Shown here: positions 8,361-16,695 of the stretch, piece after piece
Layout of the letters: each line of letters begins with the position of its first letter
Numbering within the stretch: the stretch's first letter is position 1
Assembly (NCBI GenBank): GCA_963806495.1
Contig: CAWDYA010000009.1
Coordinates: 392,039 to 456,038 of the forward strand
Length of the DNA: 64,000 nt
Source of the DNA: CAWDYA01 sp963806495
GTDB taxonomy: Bacteria > Acidobacteriota > Polarisedimenticolia > JACPZX01 > DASXTC01
Reading direction: 5' to 3'
Translations under genes and position numbers: made by a program
Notes under the pieces: model-generated
The model's input: only the letters and a program-made list of their open reading frames with translations
Told to the model about the DNA's origin: nothing
Databases searched by the model: none

Positions 8361-8942
8361 ATGGCATCGGGCTGGTCGCGTGAGGTGGAGATGCTCAAGG
8401 CACGCGATGTCCCCCTGGGCCCCGGTCTCGACGAGGAGGAACTGGGGGCGGCCGAGGCGGTCCTGGGCTGCACGTTCCCGCCCGATTTGCGCGGCCTGCT
8501 GTCGGCGGCGCTTCCGCAGGGAGCGGGATTCCCCGACTGGAGGCACCCTGCTTCCGCAGAGCTCGTCGCAACACTGGCGCAGCCGGTCGAGGGTCTCTGC
8601 TCCGGCGTCAGGAACGGCTGGTGGTGGCCGCAGTGGGGTCGCCGCCCCGATGACGCCCGACGCGCCGTCGGGATCGCCCGCGCCCGGCTCTCCGGGGTTC
8701 CCCGGCTCATCCCGGTGTTCGGGCACCGGCACGTGCCCGCCGACCCACCGCTGTCGGGCAACCCCGTCTTCTCCGTCTTTCAGACCGACGCCATGGTCTC
8801 GGGCGCCGATCTGAGGGACTATCTGCACCGGGAGTTCGGCGGTGACGAGATCCGGAAGGGCCCATCCCCCGTCTTGCGCCCGATCCGGTTCTGGAGCGAG
8901 CTGGCCACGTCGAGCGGTGGAGCTGACGGATGGGGGGCATGA
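8361..8942 (+). CDS. SMI1/KNR4 (SUKH)-family protein
   Basis: About 193 residues from the ATG at 8361; an alternative ATG at 8391 has a better GAGGTGG ribosome site and would give 183. The N-terminal region reads LDEEELGAAEAVLGCTFPPDLRGLLS, the typical SUKH start in which an acidic helix is followed by LxxxFPxDxxxLL. NGWWWPQWG and PRLIPVFGHRHVPADP match the later strands of the fold. SUKH proteins often act as immunity proteins to secreted toxins or as scaffolds, but solitary copies like this one, without a recognisable toxin neighbour, have no assigned role. Its stop overlaps the deacetylase start (ATGA). Confidence 0.75.
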   Translation: MASGWSREVEMLKARDVPLGPGLDEEELGAAEAVLGCTFPPDLRGLLSAALPQGAGFPDWRHPASAELVATLAQPVEGLCSGVRNGWWWPQWGRRPDDARRAVGIARARLSGVPRLIPVFGHRHVPADPPLSGNPVFSVFQTDAMVSGADLRDYLHREFGGDEIRKGPSPVLRPIRFWSELATSSGGADGWGA

Positions 8943-9877
8943 AGCACGCGGCCGCGGCTCTCGTCGTCGCACTGCTGGCGGCGCTCGCACCGGCGGCGGC
9001 CGGGCCGCAACGCCGGCTGGCCGTCACCTTCGACGATCTCCCCGTCGTCTCTCTCATCCACACTCCCGAACGGTGGCAGTCGATCACCCGCGACCTGCTC
9101 GACGCCGTGAGCCGCCACAGGGTGCCCGCGATCGGCTTCGTCAACGAAGGGAAGCTGCGCCACGACGGCTCGCTCGACCCGGCCCGGGTGGCCCTGCTGC
9201 AACGCTGGATCGACGCGGGGCTGGAGCTGGGCAACCACACCAGCTCTCATCTCGACCTGCACCACGTCTCCCTCGCCGAGTACGAGCAGGACATCCTGAC
9301 CGGCGAGACGACCATCCGGAAGCTACTGGCGGGCGCCGGCAGGAGTCCCCGGTATTTCCGCCATCCCTATCTGCACACCGGGCGGGACGAGAAGACACGC
9401 CACGCACTCGATTCGTTTCTCACCGGGCACGGCTATCGGGTCGCTCCCGTCACGATCGACAATTACGACTATGTCTTCGCGGCGGCGTACGACCGGGCGG
9501 AGCTGGCCGGCGACGCCGCGAAGCGCGGGAAGATCGAGTCCGCCTATCTCGAGTACATGCAGCGCGTCGTGTCGTACTACGAGAGCCAGTCCGTCGCGCT
9601 GTTCGACCGGGAGATCCCGCAGGTGCTCCTTCTGCACGCGAGCTCCCTGAACGCCTCGACCTTCGACCGGCTCGCCGGCATGCTCGAGGGGCGAGGCTAC
9701 GCGTTTGTTCCTCTCGATACGGCCCTCGAGGACGAGGCGTACGCATCCAGGAACGACTACTACGGCCCCGCCGGAATCACGTGGCTCCATCGGTGGGCGC
9801 TGACGCGCGGCGAGCGCGGCGCCTTCTTCGCCGGCGAGCCCGAGGTGCCCGGCTGGATCGAGGAAGCCGCCCGATGA
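8939..9877 (+). CDS. Secreted polysaccharide deacetylase (NodB/CE4 type)
   Basis: About 312 residues from the ATG at 8939, which overlaps the preceding stop (ATGA). An ATG three codons upstream is also possible. A signal peptide (KHAAAALVVALLAALAPAAA) is followed by the NodB motif 1 TFDDLP with the paired Asp residues, motif 2 GNHTSSHLDLH with the two metal-binding His residues, motif 3 YFRHPYL, and a late LLLHASSLNAS segment carrying the final catalytic His region. The enzyme should remove acetyl groups from an N-acetylated glycan (peptidoglycan, chitin or exopolysaccharide) outside the cytoplasm; the substrate is not predictable. A GNAT gene overlaps its end. Confidence 0.9.
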   Translation: MKHAAAALVVALLAALAPAAAGPQRRLAVTFDDLPVVSLIHTPERWQSITRDLLDAVSRHRVPAIGFVNEGKLRHDGSLDPARVALLQRWIDAGLELGNHTSSHLDLHHVSLAEYEQDILTGETTIRKLLAGAGRSPRYFRHPYLHTGRDEKTRHALDSFLTGHGYRVAPVTIDNYDYVFAAAYDRAELAGDAAKRGKIESAYLEYMQRVVSYYESQSVALFDREIPQVLLLHASSLNASTFDRLAGMLEGRGYAFVPLDTALEDEAYASRNDYYGPAGITWLHRWALTRGERGAFFAGEPEVPGWIEEAAR

Positions 9878-10338
9878 TCGGCCTGACCATCCAGACCGAG
9901 GATCGTCACTCCCCCGCGGCGGCCGAGCTGATCGCGGCGCTCGACGCGGAGCTGGGAGGACATTACCCGGAGCCGGGCGCGAACCACTTCCGGCTCGACG
10001 ACCACGAAACCGCGCCGGGACGCGGCGTCTTCCTGGTAGCCCGACTCGACGGCGCTGCCTCCGGATGCGGGGCGGTGCGTCTGATCTCGGAGACGGAGGC
10101 CGAGATCAAGCGGATGTACGTACGACCCTCACGGCGCGGGCGTGGCATCGCGCGCGCCCTGCTGGCGCGACTGGAGACCGAGGCACGTCGCCTCGGCGCC
10201 CGGCGTCTGCTGCTGGAGACCGGAGAGAGACAGCAGGAGGCGATCGGTCTGTACGAGAGCGCGGGCTATGTCCGGGTGCCGCGCTTCGGGGAGTACGTCG
10301 ACTCGCCGCTCTCCATCTGCATGGCCCGGGATCTCTGA
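9874..10338 (+). CDS. GNAT-family N-acetyltransferase
   Basis: 154 residues from the ATG at 9874 (ATGA overlap with the deacetylase). The acetyl-CoA signature is clear: EIKRMYVRPSRRGRGIARAL gives the strand followed by the R/Q-x-x-G-x-G/A pyrophosphate loop (RRGRGIA). ETGERQQEAIGLYESAGYV is the C-terminal helix with the acceptor-side Tyr. The VFLVARLDGAASGCGAVRLI strand matches small GNATs often annotated as amino-acid or aminoglycoside-like acetyltransferases. The substrate is unknown. Eight bases separate its stop from the convergent protease gene. Confidence 0.92.
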   Translation: MIGLTIQTEDRHSPAAAELIAALDAELGGHYPEPGANHFRLDDHETAPGRGVFLVARLDGAASGCGAVRLISETEAEIKRMYVRPSRRGRGIARALLARLETEARRLGARRLLLETGERQQEAIGLYESAGYVRVPRFGEYVDSPLSICMARDL

Positions 10339-10346
10339 GTCGAAGC

Positions 10347-11507
10347 TCAGGGCTCGAGCGTCATGAGGATCTCGAGGGTCTCATCGCCCCGCATCACCGT
10401 CAGCGACACGCGAGACTCCCGCATGATCGCGGCGATCTCCTCCCGGCTCATGCCCTGCGTTTCCTTGTCCTGGATCCGCACCACCCGGTCGCCCGGCTTG
10501 ACGCCCGCCTTCTCCGCAGGCGAGCCGGGGGCGACGATCGTCACCTCAGGCACGCCGTCGCCCGCCCCCTGCAGACCCATCCCGTATCGCCTTGGAGGGT
10601 GGGCCTTCGGGGCGGTGACACCGAGGGCGGGCCCGTCGAGCCGTATCCGGTGGTTCTTCCGGTCGATCGTGATGGCGAACCGTCCGAGGATCTCGAACCC
10701 GATATTGCCCGATTCCGATCCCTCCAGGAACCTGATGTCGGGATTGGTGATCGTGAGCCGTCCGAAGGTCAGCGTGCCGTCGAGCGGTGCGGAGCGTACG
10801 ACGAACTCCTTGTTGACGGTCCGCGCCCGGCCGATCTCCGCGGGCGGGGACGAGAGCGGCAGCTCCTCGGCGAGCTTCAGGGGAAGCATCACCGCACCCG
10901 GGGCCCCGGTGTCCATGTGCACCATGAAGGTCCTGCCCGCGAGGCTGACCGGCACGCCGGGCAGGCCGTCCATTTCCTCGTAGGCGATCACCTCCACGCC
11001 GTCGGGCTCGGGGAGGGATCCCGGCCGGACCATCAGCCGCTTGCCCGGATAATCCAGCGTCATGAGCAGATCCTCGAACAGGGCCGCGCTCAGCACGCCA
11101 CGCGGGCCATCGGGACGATCGAAGAACCCCTTCAACGCCGCTGCCTGCATGGTGCCGTCGGAGATGACGGCGTCACCCATCCTGATCGTCTCGAAGCCCA
11201 CGAGCTTCGAAGGGATCGGATCGCCCCCGGCGGGTGAAGCGAGCTGGGCGTCTCGGAGGATCGGGAGCTTCAGCTCCTGCGCCAGACCGAGGTCGAGCAG
11301 GTTGCCGGCGGCGCCGGTGTCGAGGATCATCCGGTAGGGTCCGTGGCCGTCGATCGTTACCTCGACAATAGGACGATTCCCCATGAACGCCAGCGGCACC
11401 GTCACCTCGGGAGCCTGCAGCTTCACGATTCCCCGAGGGGGCTCCGTCTCGGCGCCCGCCAGCAGCGCCGGCGCGGCGAGCGACAGCATGATGATCAGAA
11501 CGTGCAT
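10347..11507 (-). CDS. Exported aspartyl (retropepsin-like) protease with C-terminal PDZ domain
   Basis: 386 residues with a signal peptide (HVLIIMLSLAAPALLAGA). Two retropepsin-like halves are present in one chain: the first DTG is ILDTGAAGNLL (Asp63) and the second is HMDTGAPGAV (Asp199). A single molecule can therefore form the two-Asp active site that retropepsins usually make by dimerising. The C-terminal ~80 residues form a PDZ domain (GVPEVTIVAPGSPAEKAGVKPGD, then VVRIQ), expected to bind C-terminal peptides. Such proteins are frequent in Acidobacteriota; their substrates are unknown. The gene is divergent from the PadR regulator, with a dyad between them that could control both. Confidence 0.88.
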   Translation of the reverse strand: MHVLIIMLSLAAPALLAGAETEPPRGIVKLQAPEVTVPLAFMGNRPIVEVTIDGHGPYRMILDTGAAGNLLDLGLAQELKLPILRDAQLASPAGGDPIPSKLVGFETIRMGDAVISDGTMQAAALKGFFDRPDGPRGVLSAALFEDLLMTLDYPGKRLMVRPGSLPEPDGVEVIAYEEMDGLPGVPVSLAGRTFMVHMDTGAPGAVMLPLKLAEELPLSSPPAEIGRARTVNKEFVVRSAPLDGTLTFGRLTITNPDIRFLEGSESGNIGFEILGRFAITIDRKNHRIRLDGPALGVTAPKAHPPRRYGMGLQGAGDGVPEVTIVAPGSPAEKAGVKPGDRVVRIQDKETQGMSREEIAAIMRESRVSLTVMRGDETLEILMTLEP

Positions 11508-11533
11508 GGGAGACCTCCCTGGCCGGCGGATTT

Positions 11534-11552
11534 ATGGTACGATTCGTACTAT
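11534..11552. promoter_or_regulatory. Dyad between protease and PadR gene (probable PadR operator)
   Basis: GTACG-ATT-CGTAC (11537-11549) is a perfect 5-base dyad extended by near-symmetric flanks to ATGGTACG...CGTACTAT (7 of 8 matched). The AT...GTAC/GTAC...AT layout resembles PadR-type operators, and the site sits 37 bases upstream of the padR-like ATG and 27 bases upstream of the divergent protease start. Confidence 0.6.
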
Positions 11553-11588
11553 GTTCACGGAGTCTAGATCCCCCCGGATGAGCTGTCA

Positions 11589-12152
11589 ATGCCGGATCTG
11601 AGCGAGCTCGAGGGGTGCGTCCTGGGTCTGGTCGGATGTCAGGGACCCCTCACGGCCTACGCGATCCGCCGTGTCTTCCTCGATTCGGTGAGCCCTCACT
11701 GGAGCGGCAGCGCGGGTGCGATCTATCCACTGGTCCGCAGGCTCGAGAGCCGGGGCCTGATCCGCTCCGACCCGGGCGGCAGCGGCTCACGGCGCAGCCG
11801 TCTCCACACGCTCACCAACGCGGGCCGCAGTGAGCTTCGCCGCTGGATGGGGCCTCCCCTGCCGGAGGGGGTCGTGGCGGTGCCGGTCGATTCGTTGCGC
11901 ACGAGGCTGGGGTTCCTCTCGGCGCTCACGCCGGCCGAGCGCCGGGCATTCGTCGAGGACGCGAGACGGAGCCTGCGCGCCCACATGCGGGATGTGGAGG
12001 AGGACTGCCGCCAGGCACGCCTCGACGCCGACCCGTTCAGGCTTCTCGTCGCCGAAGGCGCCCTCGCCATGCTGAGGGCCCGCAGCCGGTGGCTGTCCGG
12101 CGTGGCCCGGAGGCTCCAGCCGACGCTTGCGGGCCGGACCCGCCGCCGCTGA
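11589..12152 (+). CDS. PadR-family transcriptional regulator
   Basis: 187 residues. The N-terminal winged helix (about 5-85) has the family layout LEGCVLGLVGCQGPLTAYAI, then SGSAGAIYPLVRRLESRGLI for the recognition helix and the wing, then LTNAGRSELRRWM. The C-terminal part (about 95-170) is the helical dimerisation region of PadR subfamily s1/Vir type, with LTPAERRAFVEDAR and a long helix. PadR proteins repress stress or transport genes and their own promoter until a small ligand binds. Here the divergent protease is the likely target, through the dyad at 11534-11552. Confidence 0.9.
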   Translation: MPDLSELEGCVLGLVGCQGPLTAYAIRRVFLDSVSPHWSGSAGAIYPLVRRLESRGLIRSDPGGSGSRRSRLHTLTNAGRSELRRWMGPPLPEGVVAVPVDSLRTRLGFLSALTPAERRAFVEDARRSLRAHMRDVEEDCRQARLDADPFRLLVAEGALAMLRARSRWLSGVARRLQPTLAGRTRRR

Positions 12153-12164
12153 CCCGATCCCGCC

Positions 12165-12180
12165 CGGCACGCTTTCTGCA
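12165..12180 (+). promoter_or_regulatory. Putative sigma-54 promoter of the multihaem cytochrome gene
   Basis: CGGCACGCTTTCTGCA matches the TGGCACG-N4-TTGCA consensus at all but two positions, with the invariant GG and GC separated by 10 bases. Transcription would start near 12191, leaving a leader of about 53 bases before the ATG at 12244. Confidence 0.65.
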
Positions 12181-12243
12181 TAAACCCCATGTGCCGGTTC
12201 CGGTGACCGGTATCGGACCTCGCTCGAAAACTCCAGAGGCGCA

Positions 12244-15101
12244 ATGAGTTACGAGAGCCAGAACCCGGGTGGGGATTGTCGTGCTCGCGGCAGGCAGCGT
12301 TATTTTGCGCACCCCTGCAGGCCGTGGTTCTCCACTCTGATCGCCGGACTGGCCGCGGCGATCCTGCTCGTCGGCGCGCCCGCCGCGCTGGCCCAGAGCA
12401 ACGACGACTGCATGATGTGCCACGAAGACAGCAGCCTGCGCGGCATGCGGGGCGGCAAGGAGATCTCCGTGCATGTCGATGCGAAGGCCCTGGCCTCCTC
12501 GGTGCACCGGGACCTCGATTGCGTATCCTGCCATCAGGATCTGGCCGGCAGCGAGTTTCCCCACACCGAGAACCCGGCCCGGGTCGACTGCGGGATGTGT
12601 CACGACCAGCAGGCCGCCCAGCACGCGCAGAGCCTGCACGGGCGCGCCGCGGCCATGGGCGACAAGCTGGCCCCCTCCTGCCGGGACTGCCACGGCACCC
12701 ACGCGATCAAGTCGCATCTCGACCCGTCCGCGCCGACCAACCTGATCAACATCCCCCAGCTCTGCGGCCGCTGCCACCACGAGGGCTCCCCGGTCTCCGA
12801 GACGCACGACATCCCGCAGGACCGGATCCTGGAGAACTACTCCGAGAGCATCCATGGCGAAGGGATGTACAAGAAGGGGCTGACGGTCACCGCGGTCTGC
12901 ACGTCATGCCACACGTCGCACTTCATCCTGCCGCACACCGACCCGCGATCCAGCATCAACCGGAACAACGTCGCGAAGACGTGCACACAGTGCCACGCGC
13001 GGATCGAGCAGGTCCACCGCAAGGTCGTCGCCGGGCGTCTGTGGGAGGAGGAGCCGCACAAGATCCCCGCCTGCGTGGACTGCCACTCGCCGCACAAGAT
13101 CCGGAAGGTCTTCTACCCCGCGGGAACGGCCAACAAGGACTGTCTGACCTGCCACGGCAAGCCCGATCTGATGATGGAGAAGGGCGGGGTGGTGACGTCG
13201 CTCTACGTGGACGAGGACGCCTACGCCGCGTCGGCTCACGCCGGGACGGCGTGCGCCCAGTGCCACACCGATGTGACGCCCTCGCTGCACCGGGCCTGCG
13301 AGACGATCAAGTCGCCGGTGGACTGCAGCATCTGCCATGCCGATCCGGTGAGCGACTACAACACCGGCATCCACGGGCAGCTCCATGCAAAAGGGGACAA
13401 GGACGCCCCGACCTGTCTGGATTGCCACGACAAGCACGCGACCCAGCCGAAGGACCTCCCCACCTCCAACATCTACCCCCGCAACGTCCCCGAGCTGTGC
13501 GCCCGGTGCCACCGGAAGGGCGAGAAGGCCGCAAAACGGATCCAGGACACGACACCGATCGTGCAAAGCTACGTGATGAGCATCCACGGGAAGGGCCTGC
13601 TCAAGAGCGGGCTCGTGGTGACCGCGACCTGCACCAACTGCCACACGACGCACCGCGAGCTCCCCCCTCCGACCCGAACTCGTCCGTGAACTCACGCAAC
13701 GTCGCGGACACATGCGGCAAGTGCCACAACGGTATCGAGGAGATTTTCAAGACCAGCATCCACTGGCCGGGCAACGTCAAGACGGACAAGAAGCTGCCGA
13801 CGTGCGAGTACTGCCACTCGTCGCACAACATCAGCCGGACCGACGAGGCCAACTTCCGTTTCCGGATGATGGACCAGTGCGGCCAGTGCCACACCGTGGA
13901 GGCGGACACCTTCTTCGAGACGTTCCACGGCAAGGTCTCCCGGCTCGGGTCGGCCGGAGCGGCGAAGTGCTACGACTGCCACGGCACCCACGATATCCTC
14001 CCGACCACCGATCCCCGGTCACACCTGAGCCGCAACAACGTCGTGCAGACCTGCTCGCAGTGCCACGAAGGGGCGCACAGGCGCTTCGCCGGGTACCTCA
14101 CGCACGCGACCCATCACGACCCGCATAAGTATCCCTGGCTGTTCTGGTCGTTCTGGGGCATGACCACGCTGCTGGTGGGAACGCTTACCTTCGCGATGTT
14201 CCACACCGTCGCCTGGCTGATCCGGCTCTGGCTCACACGGGATCAGTGGAACCACCGGCAGAAGGCGGCGCCGGGCGAGAAGCTCTACCGACGCTTCAAC
14301 CGCTTCCAGCGCACGCTGCACCTGTTCATGCTGATCAGCTTCTTCACTCTCGCGCTGACCGGCATGACGCTCAAGTTCTCCTACATGGCCTGGGCTCTGG
14401 TGCTGTCACGTCTGCTCGGCGGGTTCGAGACGATGGGCGTCATGCACCGACTCGGGGCCGTGACTCTGATCACGGTCTTCGTGGTGCACATCGTGGAGCT
14501 GTACCGGCGCAGGAAACGTGAGGGGATCTCCTGGGGTCACCTGCTGCTCGGCCCCGACTCGATCCTCCTCTCCTTCCGCGATGTGAAGGAGGTGCTCGCC
14601 TCGGTGAAGTGGTTCTTCGGCCTCGGGCCGCGCCCCCTGTACGGCCGGTACACCTACTGGGAGAAGTTCGACTATTTCGCGGTGTTCTGGGGCGTGATGG
14701 TGATCGGCAGCACGGGGCTGATCCTCTGGTTCCCGGAGACCTTCACCTGGATCGTGCCCGGCTGGTTCGTCAACGTGGCCACCATCATCCACAGCGACGA
14801 GGCGCTGCTCGCGGTGGCCTTCATCTTCACGATCCACTTCTTCAACACTCACTTCCGGCCGGACAAGTTCCCGATGGATCCGGTCATCTTCACCGGCCGC
14901 ATGACCCTCGAGGAGCTCAAGCACGACAAGCCGGCCGAGTACGAGCAGCTCGTGGCCAGCGGCGCCCTGCAGAAGCACCTCGTCGACCCGTTCCCGGCGT
15001 CGGTGGAGAAGGGGATGAAGGTCTTCGGCTTCATCGCGCTGGCGGTCGGTCTGACCCTCATCGCGCTCATCCTGTACGCGATGCTCTTCGGCTACCGTTA
15101 G
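12244..15101 (+). CDS. 19-haem cytochrome c fused to a membrane cytochrome b domain (one frameshift)
   Basis: About 952 codons. After a signal anchor (LIAGLAAAILLVGAPAALA) come 19 CxxCH haem-attachment motifs, from CMMCH near residue 57 to CSQCH near 604. They are organised as repeats in which SIHGxG, a CxxCH-T/S-H pair, a DPRS-type turn and a NVxxTCxxCH motif recur three times. The last ~320 residues form a di-haem cytochrome b with four or more membrane helices (WSFWGMTTLLVGTLTF, LHLFMLISFFTLALTG, MHRLGAVTLITVFVVHI, LLAVAFIFTIHFF). The fusion should carry electrons between the quinone pool and periplasmic or outer-surface acceptors. The frame breaks at about 13664-13669: restoring one C to the C-run gives ELPPSDPNSSVN and joins both parts. 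The ATG has AGAGG upstream, and a sigma-54-like promoter precedes it. No partner reductase is adjacent. Confidence 0.9.
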
Positions 15102-15124
15102 CCGGCCTGTCCAGAGCGCCCCCG

Positions 15125-15149
15125 AAGTGTCCACGCTTTATGGACACTT
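15125..15149. repeat. Perfect 9-base inverted repeat downstream of the cytochrome gene
   Basis: AAGTGTCCA (15125-15133) and TGGACACTT (15141-15149) flank a 7-base loop. There is no T-run after either arm, so it is not a standard intrinsic terminator. It could be an operator for the next transcript, whose sigma-54-like promoter lies about 85 bases downstream, or an mRNA 3' stem. Confidence 0.7.
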
Positions 15150-15234
15150 GTCGCTTGCCCGGCGACCGCCATACCCTCCGCTGCAGGGCATTAAGTTGTT
15201 TTAAAACTTACGCTTAGGCCGAAACCAGCCGATC

Positions 15235-15250
15235 CGGAACGGTTCTTGCG
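15235..15250 (+). promoter_or_regulatory. Putative sigma-54 promoter of the lipoprotein-BON operon
   Basis: CGGAACGGTTCTTGCG has the GG-N10-GC core and TTGC; it differs from TGGCACG-N4-TTGCA at three positions. The predicted start is near 15262 and the ATG is at 15317. Confidence 0.55.
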
Positions 15251-15316
15251 ATTTTATCGGGTACTGATCTTCCCAGCGTGAGTCCGTTCCGCGGAAACAC
15301 GAGGAAGGAGGACAGG

Positions 15317-15997
15317 ATGATTCGTGTAATCCTCGCGCCGGCGGTGGCCTCCCTGCTCCTTGCGGGTTGCGGTGCGCCGGCCGGAGACGGCATGCAGACC
15401 GCCTTGTCGCCGGCACCGGACGACATCACGGCGCCGGATACGTCGCCATCGATGGTCTGGTTGCCGACAGGCACCCGCTTCGACGTCCGGCTCGACGACC
15501 CGCTCGGCTCGGAGACGAGCCGGGACGGTGACACGTTCGGCATGACCACGCTGGATGACGTCATCGTCGAGGACTTCACGGCCATTCCCGCGGGCAGCCG
15601 CGTGACCGGCTCCGTCCTGGAGGCCGCGAAGGCGCCGCGCGGGGCGGGCAACGCCCGGCTCACGCTCGCGTTCGGCAGGCTGGTCCTGCCGGACGGTCGT
15701 TCGATCGAAATCGTAGGCAGCCTCTCGGATCACCTCGGCAGCGCGAAGGAGCACGACGAGGCAATCGCCGGGAGCGACACCGTGGACCGAACCCTGATCG
15801 GCAGGATCCTGGGCAGGGACACCCGGGGCGCCATCGGCGGCGGCCGTGAGGCCGACGCCCCCGGCACCGCAGTGGTGGTATCCCGGGAGGGCGAGCCGGT
15901 CGTGCTGCCGAAAGGCACGGTGCTGACGATCGACCTGGAGAAACCGGTCCGGGTACAACTTCCCCCGGCCGGAACCGAAAGGGGGCAGACATCATGA
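15317..15997 (+). CDS. Predicted lipoprotein of unknown function
   Basis: 226 residues from the ATG at 15317, preceded by AAGGAGG. An upstream in-frame ATG at 15278 lacks a ribosome site and would spoil the signal sequence. Lipobox LLLAGC puts the lipidated Cys at 18. The mature part contains TGTRFDVRLDDPLGSETSRDGDTF and, later, AIPAGSRVTGSVLEAAK and LPKGTVLTIDLEKPVRV, a beta-rich pattern resembling domains found in other secreted proteins that bear LPxGTxFxVxLxxPLSS motifs. I cannot name a function. The stop overlaps the BON gene start (ATGA), so the two are cotranscribed, probably from the sigma-54-like promoter at 15235. Confidence 0.8.
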   Translation: MIRVILAPAVASLLLAGCGAPAGDGMQTALSPAPDDITAPDTSPSMVWLPTGTRFDVRLDDPLGSETSRDGDTFGMTTLDDVIVEDFTAIPAGSRVTGSVLEAAKAPRGAGNARLTLAFGRLVLPDGRSIEIVGSLSDHLGSAKEHDEAIAGSDTVDRTLIGRILGRDTRGAIGGGREADAPGTAVVVSREGEPVVLPKGTVLTIDLEKPVRVQLPPAGTERGQTS

Positions 15998-16600
15998 CGA
16001 TACGCAGAAGCACACACGCGCTCGCGATCGCCGTCACGCTCGCCGCGGCGAGCTTGATGGCGTGCAGCACGCCCGCGACCCGCGGCGCCGGCAAGGAGGA
16101 GCAGGACCGCACGGCGTCGCAGGCGATATCCGATGCAGCGATCACCGCGCGCATCAAGACCACCTACATCTTCAACCCGCACCTCAACCCCTTCCGCATC
16201 GATGTCGACACGCACGACGGTGTCGTCACGCTGAACGGCACGGTCAAGTCCGGCATCCAGAAGGATCTCCGCCGGCGAGATCGCGAAGAACGCCGACGGC
16301 GTGCAGTCGGTCCGCAACGACCTGCAGGTGAAGAAGGAGGGTGACGTGGCCGAGCCGGAAGACTCCGAGCGCTCGTTCGCCCAGGCCGTGAAAGACGCCA
16401 CCACGACGGCGTCGGTCAAGATGGCCCTCGCGTTCGAGCAGGGCGTCAAGGCGCACGAGATCAATGTCTCGACCTACGATGGCACGGTGACGCTCGAGGG
16501 TAAGGTCAGCACCATGGCCGAGGTGCAGCTTGCCGGCAAGATCGCCGAGGACGTCACGGGCGTCAGGAAGGTCGTGAACAACCTCGAAGCGACCGGCTGA
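15994..16600 (+). CDS. Two-BON-domain lipoprotein (one frameshift)
   Basis: About 201 residues after repair. The N-terminus is a lipoprotein signal (LAAASLMACS, Cys near 24). BON domain 1 runs from AISDAAITARIKTTYIFNPHL to NADGVQSVRNDLQV, and BON domain 2 from FAQAVKDATTTASVKMALAF to VTGVRKVVNNLEATG, each with the glycine-containing DG(T/V)VTLxG turn. BON domains bind membranes or interact with periplasmic ligands; OsmY and DolP are the best-known relatives. The frame breaks at about 16269, where CTCCGCC in place of CTCGCC adds one base; removing it restores KDLAGEIAKNADGVQSVRN. A six-BON relative lies at 28689. Confidence 0.85.
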
Positions 16601-16634
16601 GATTCGCAGTCCCGTCACGCCCCATGGCACCCGT

Positions 16635-16658
16635 GACGGCGCCGGGGGCGGCGCCGTC
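16635..16658. terminator. GC-rich hairpin between convergent BON and fumarase genes
   Basis: GACGGCGCC (16635-16643) and GGCGCCGTC (16650-16658) form a perfect 9-base stem with a 6-base loop, 35 bases past the BON stop and 37 before the convergent fumarase stop. No long T-run follows on either strand, so termination efficiency is uncertain. Confidence 0.55.
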
Positions 16659-16695
16659 GTCCCCCTTCGGCGCCGTCCCCTTAAACATCTCCCTG

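Noticed and set aside
8842..10338. Long frame covering deacetylase and GNAT
   Set aside because: Only its last 154 codons (from 9874) encode a GNAT; the rest is an alternate frame of the deacetylase.
12276..15101. A single 941-codon open frame over the cytochrome region
   Set aside because: Its first ~460 codons are a wrong-frame shadow without haem motifs; only the second part is real and joins the 12244 frame.
15125..15149. Intrinsic terminator of the cytochrome gene
   Set aside because: Stem is perfect but there is no T-run on either side.
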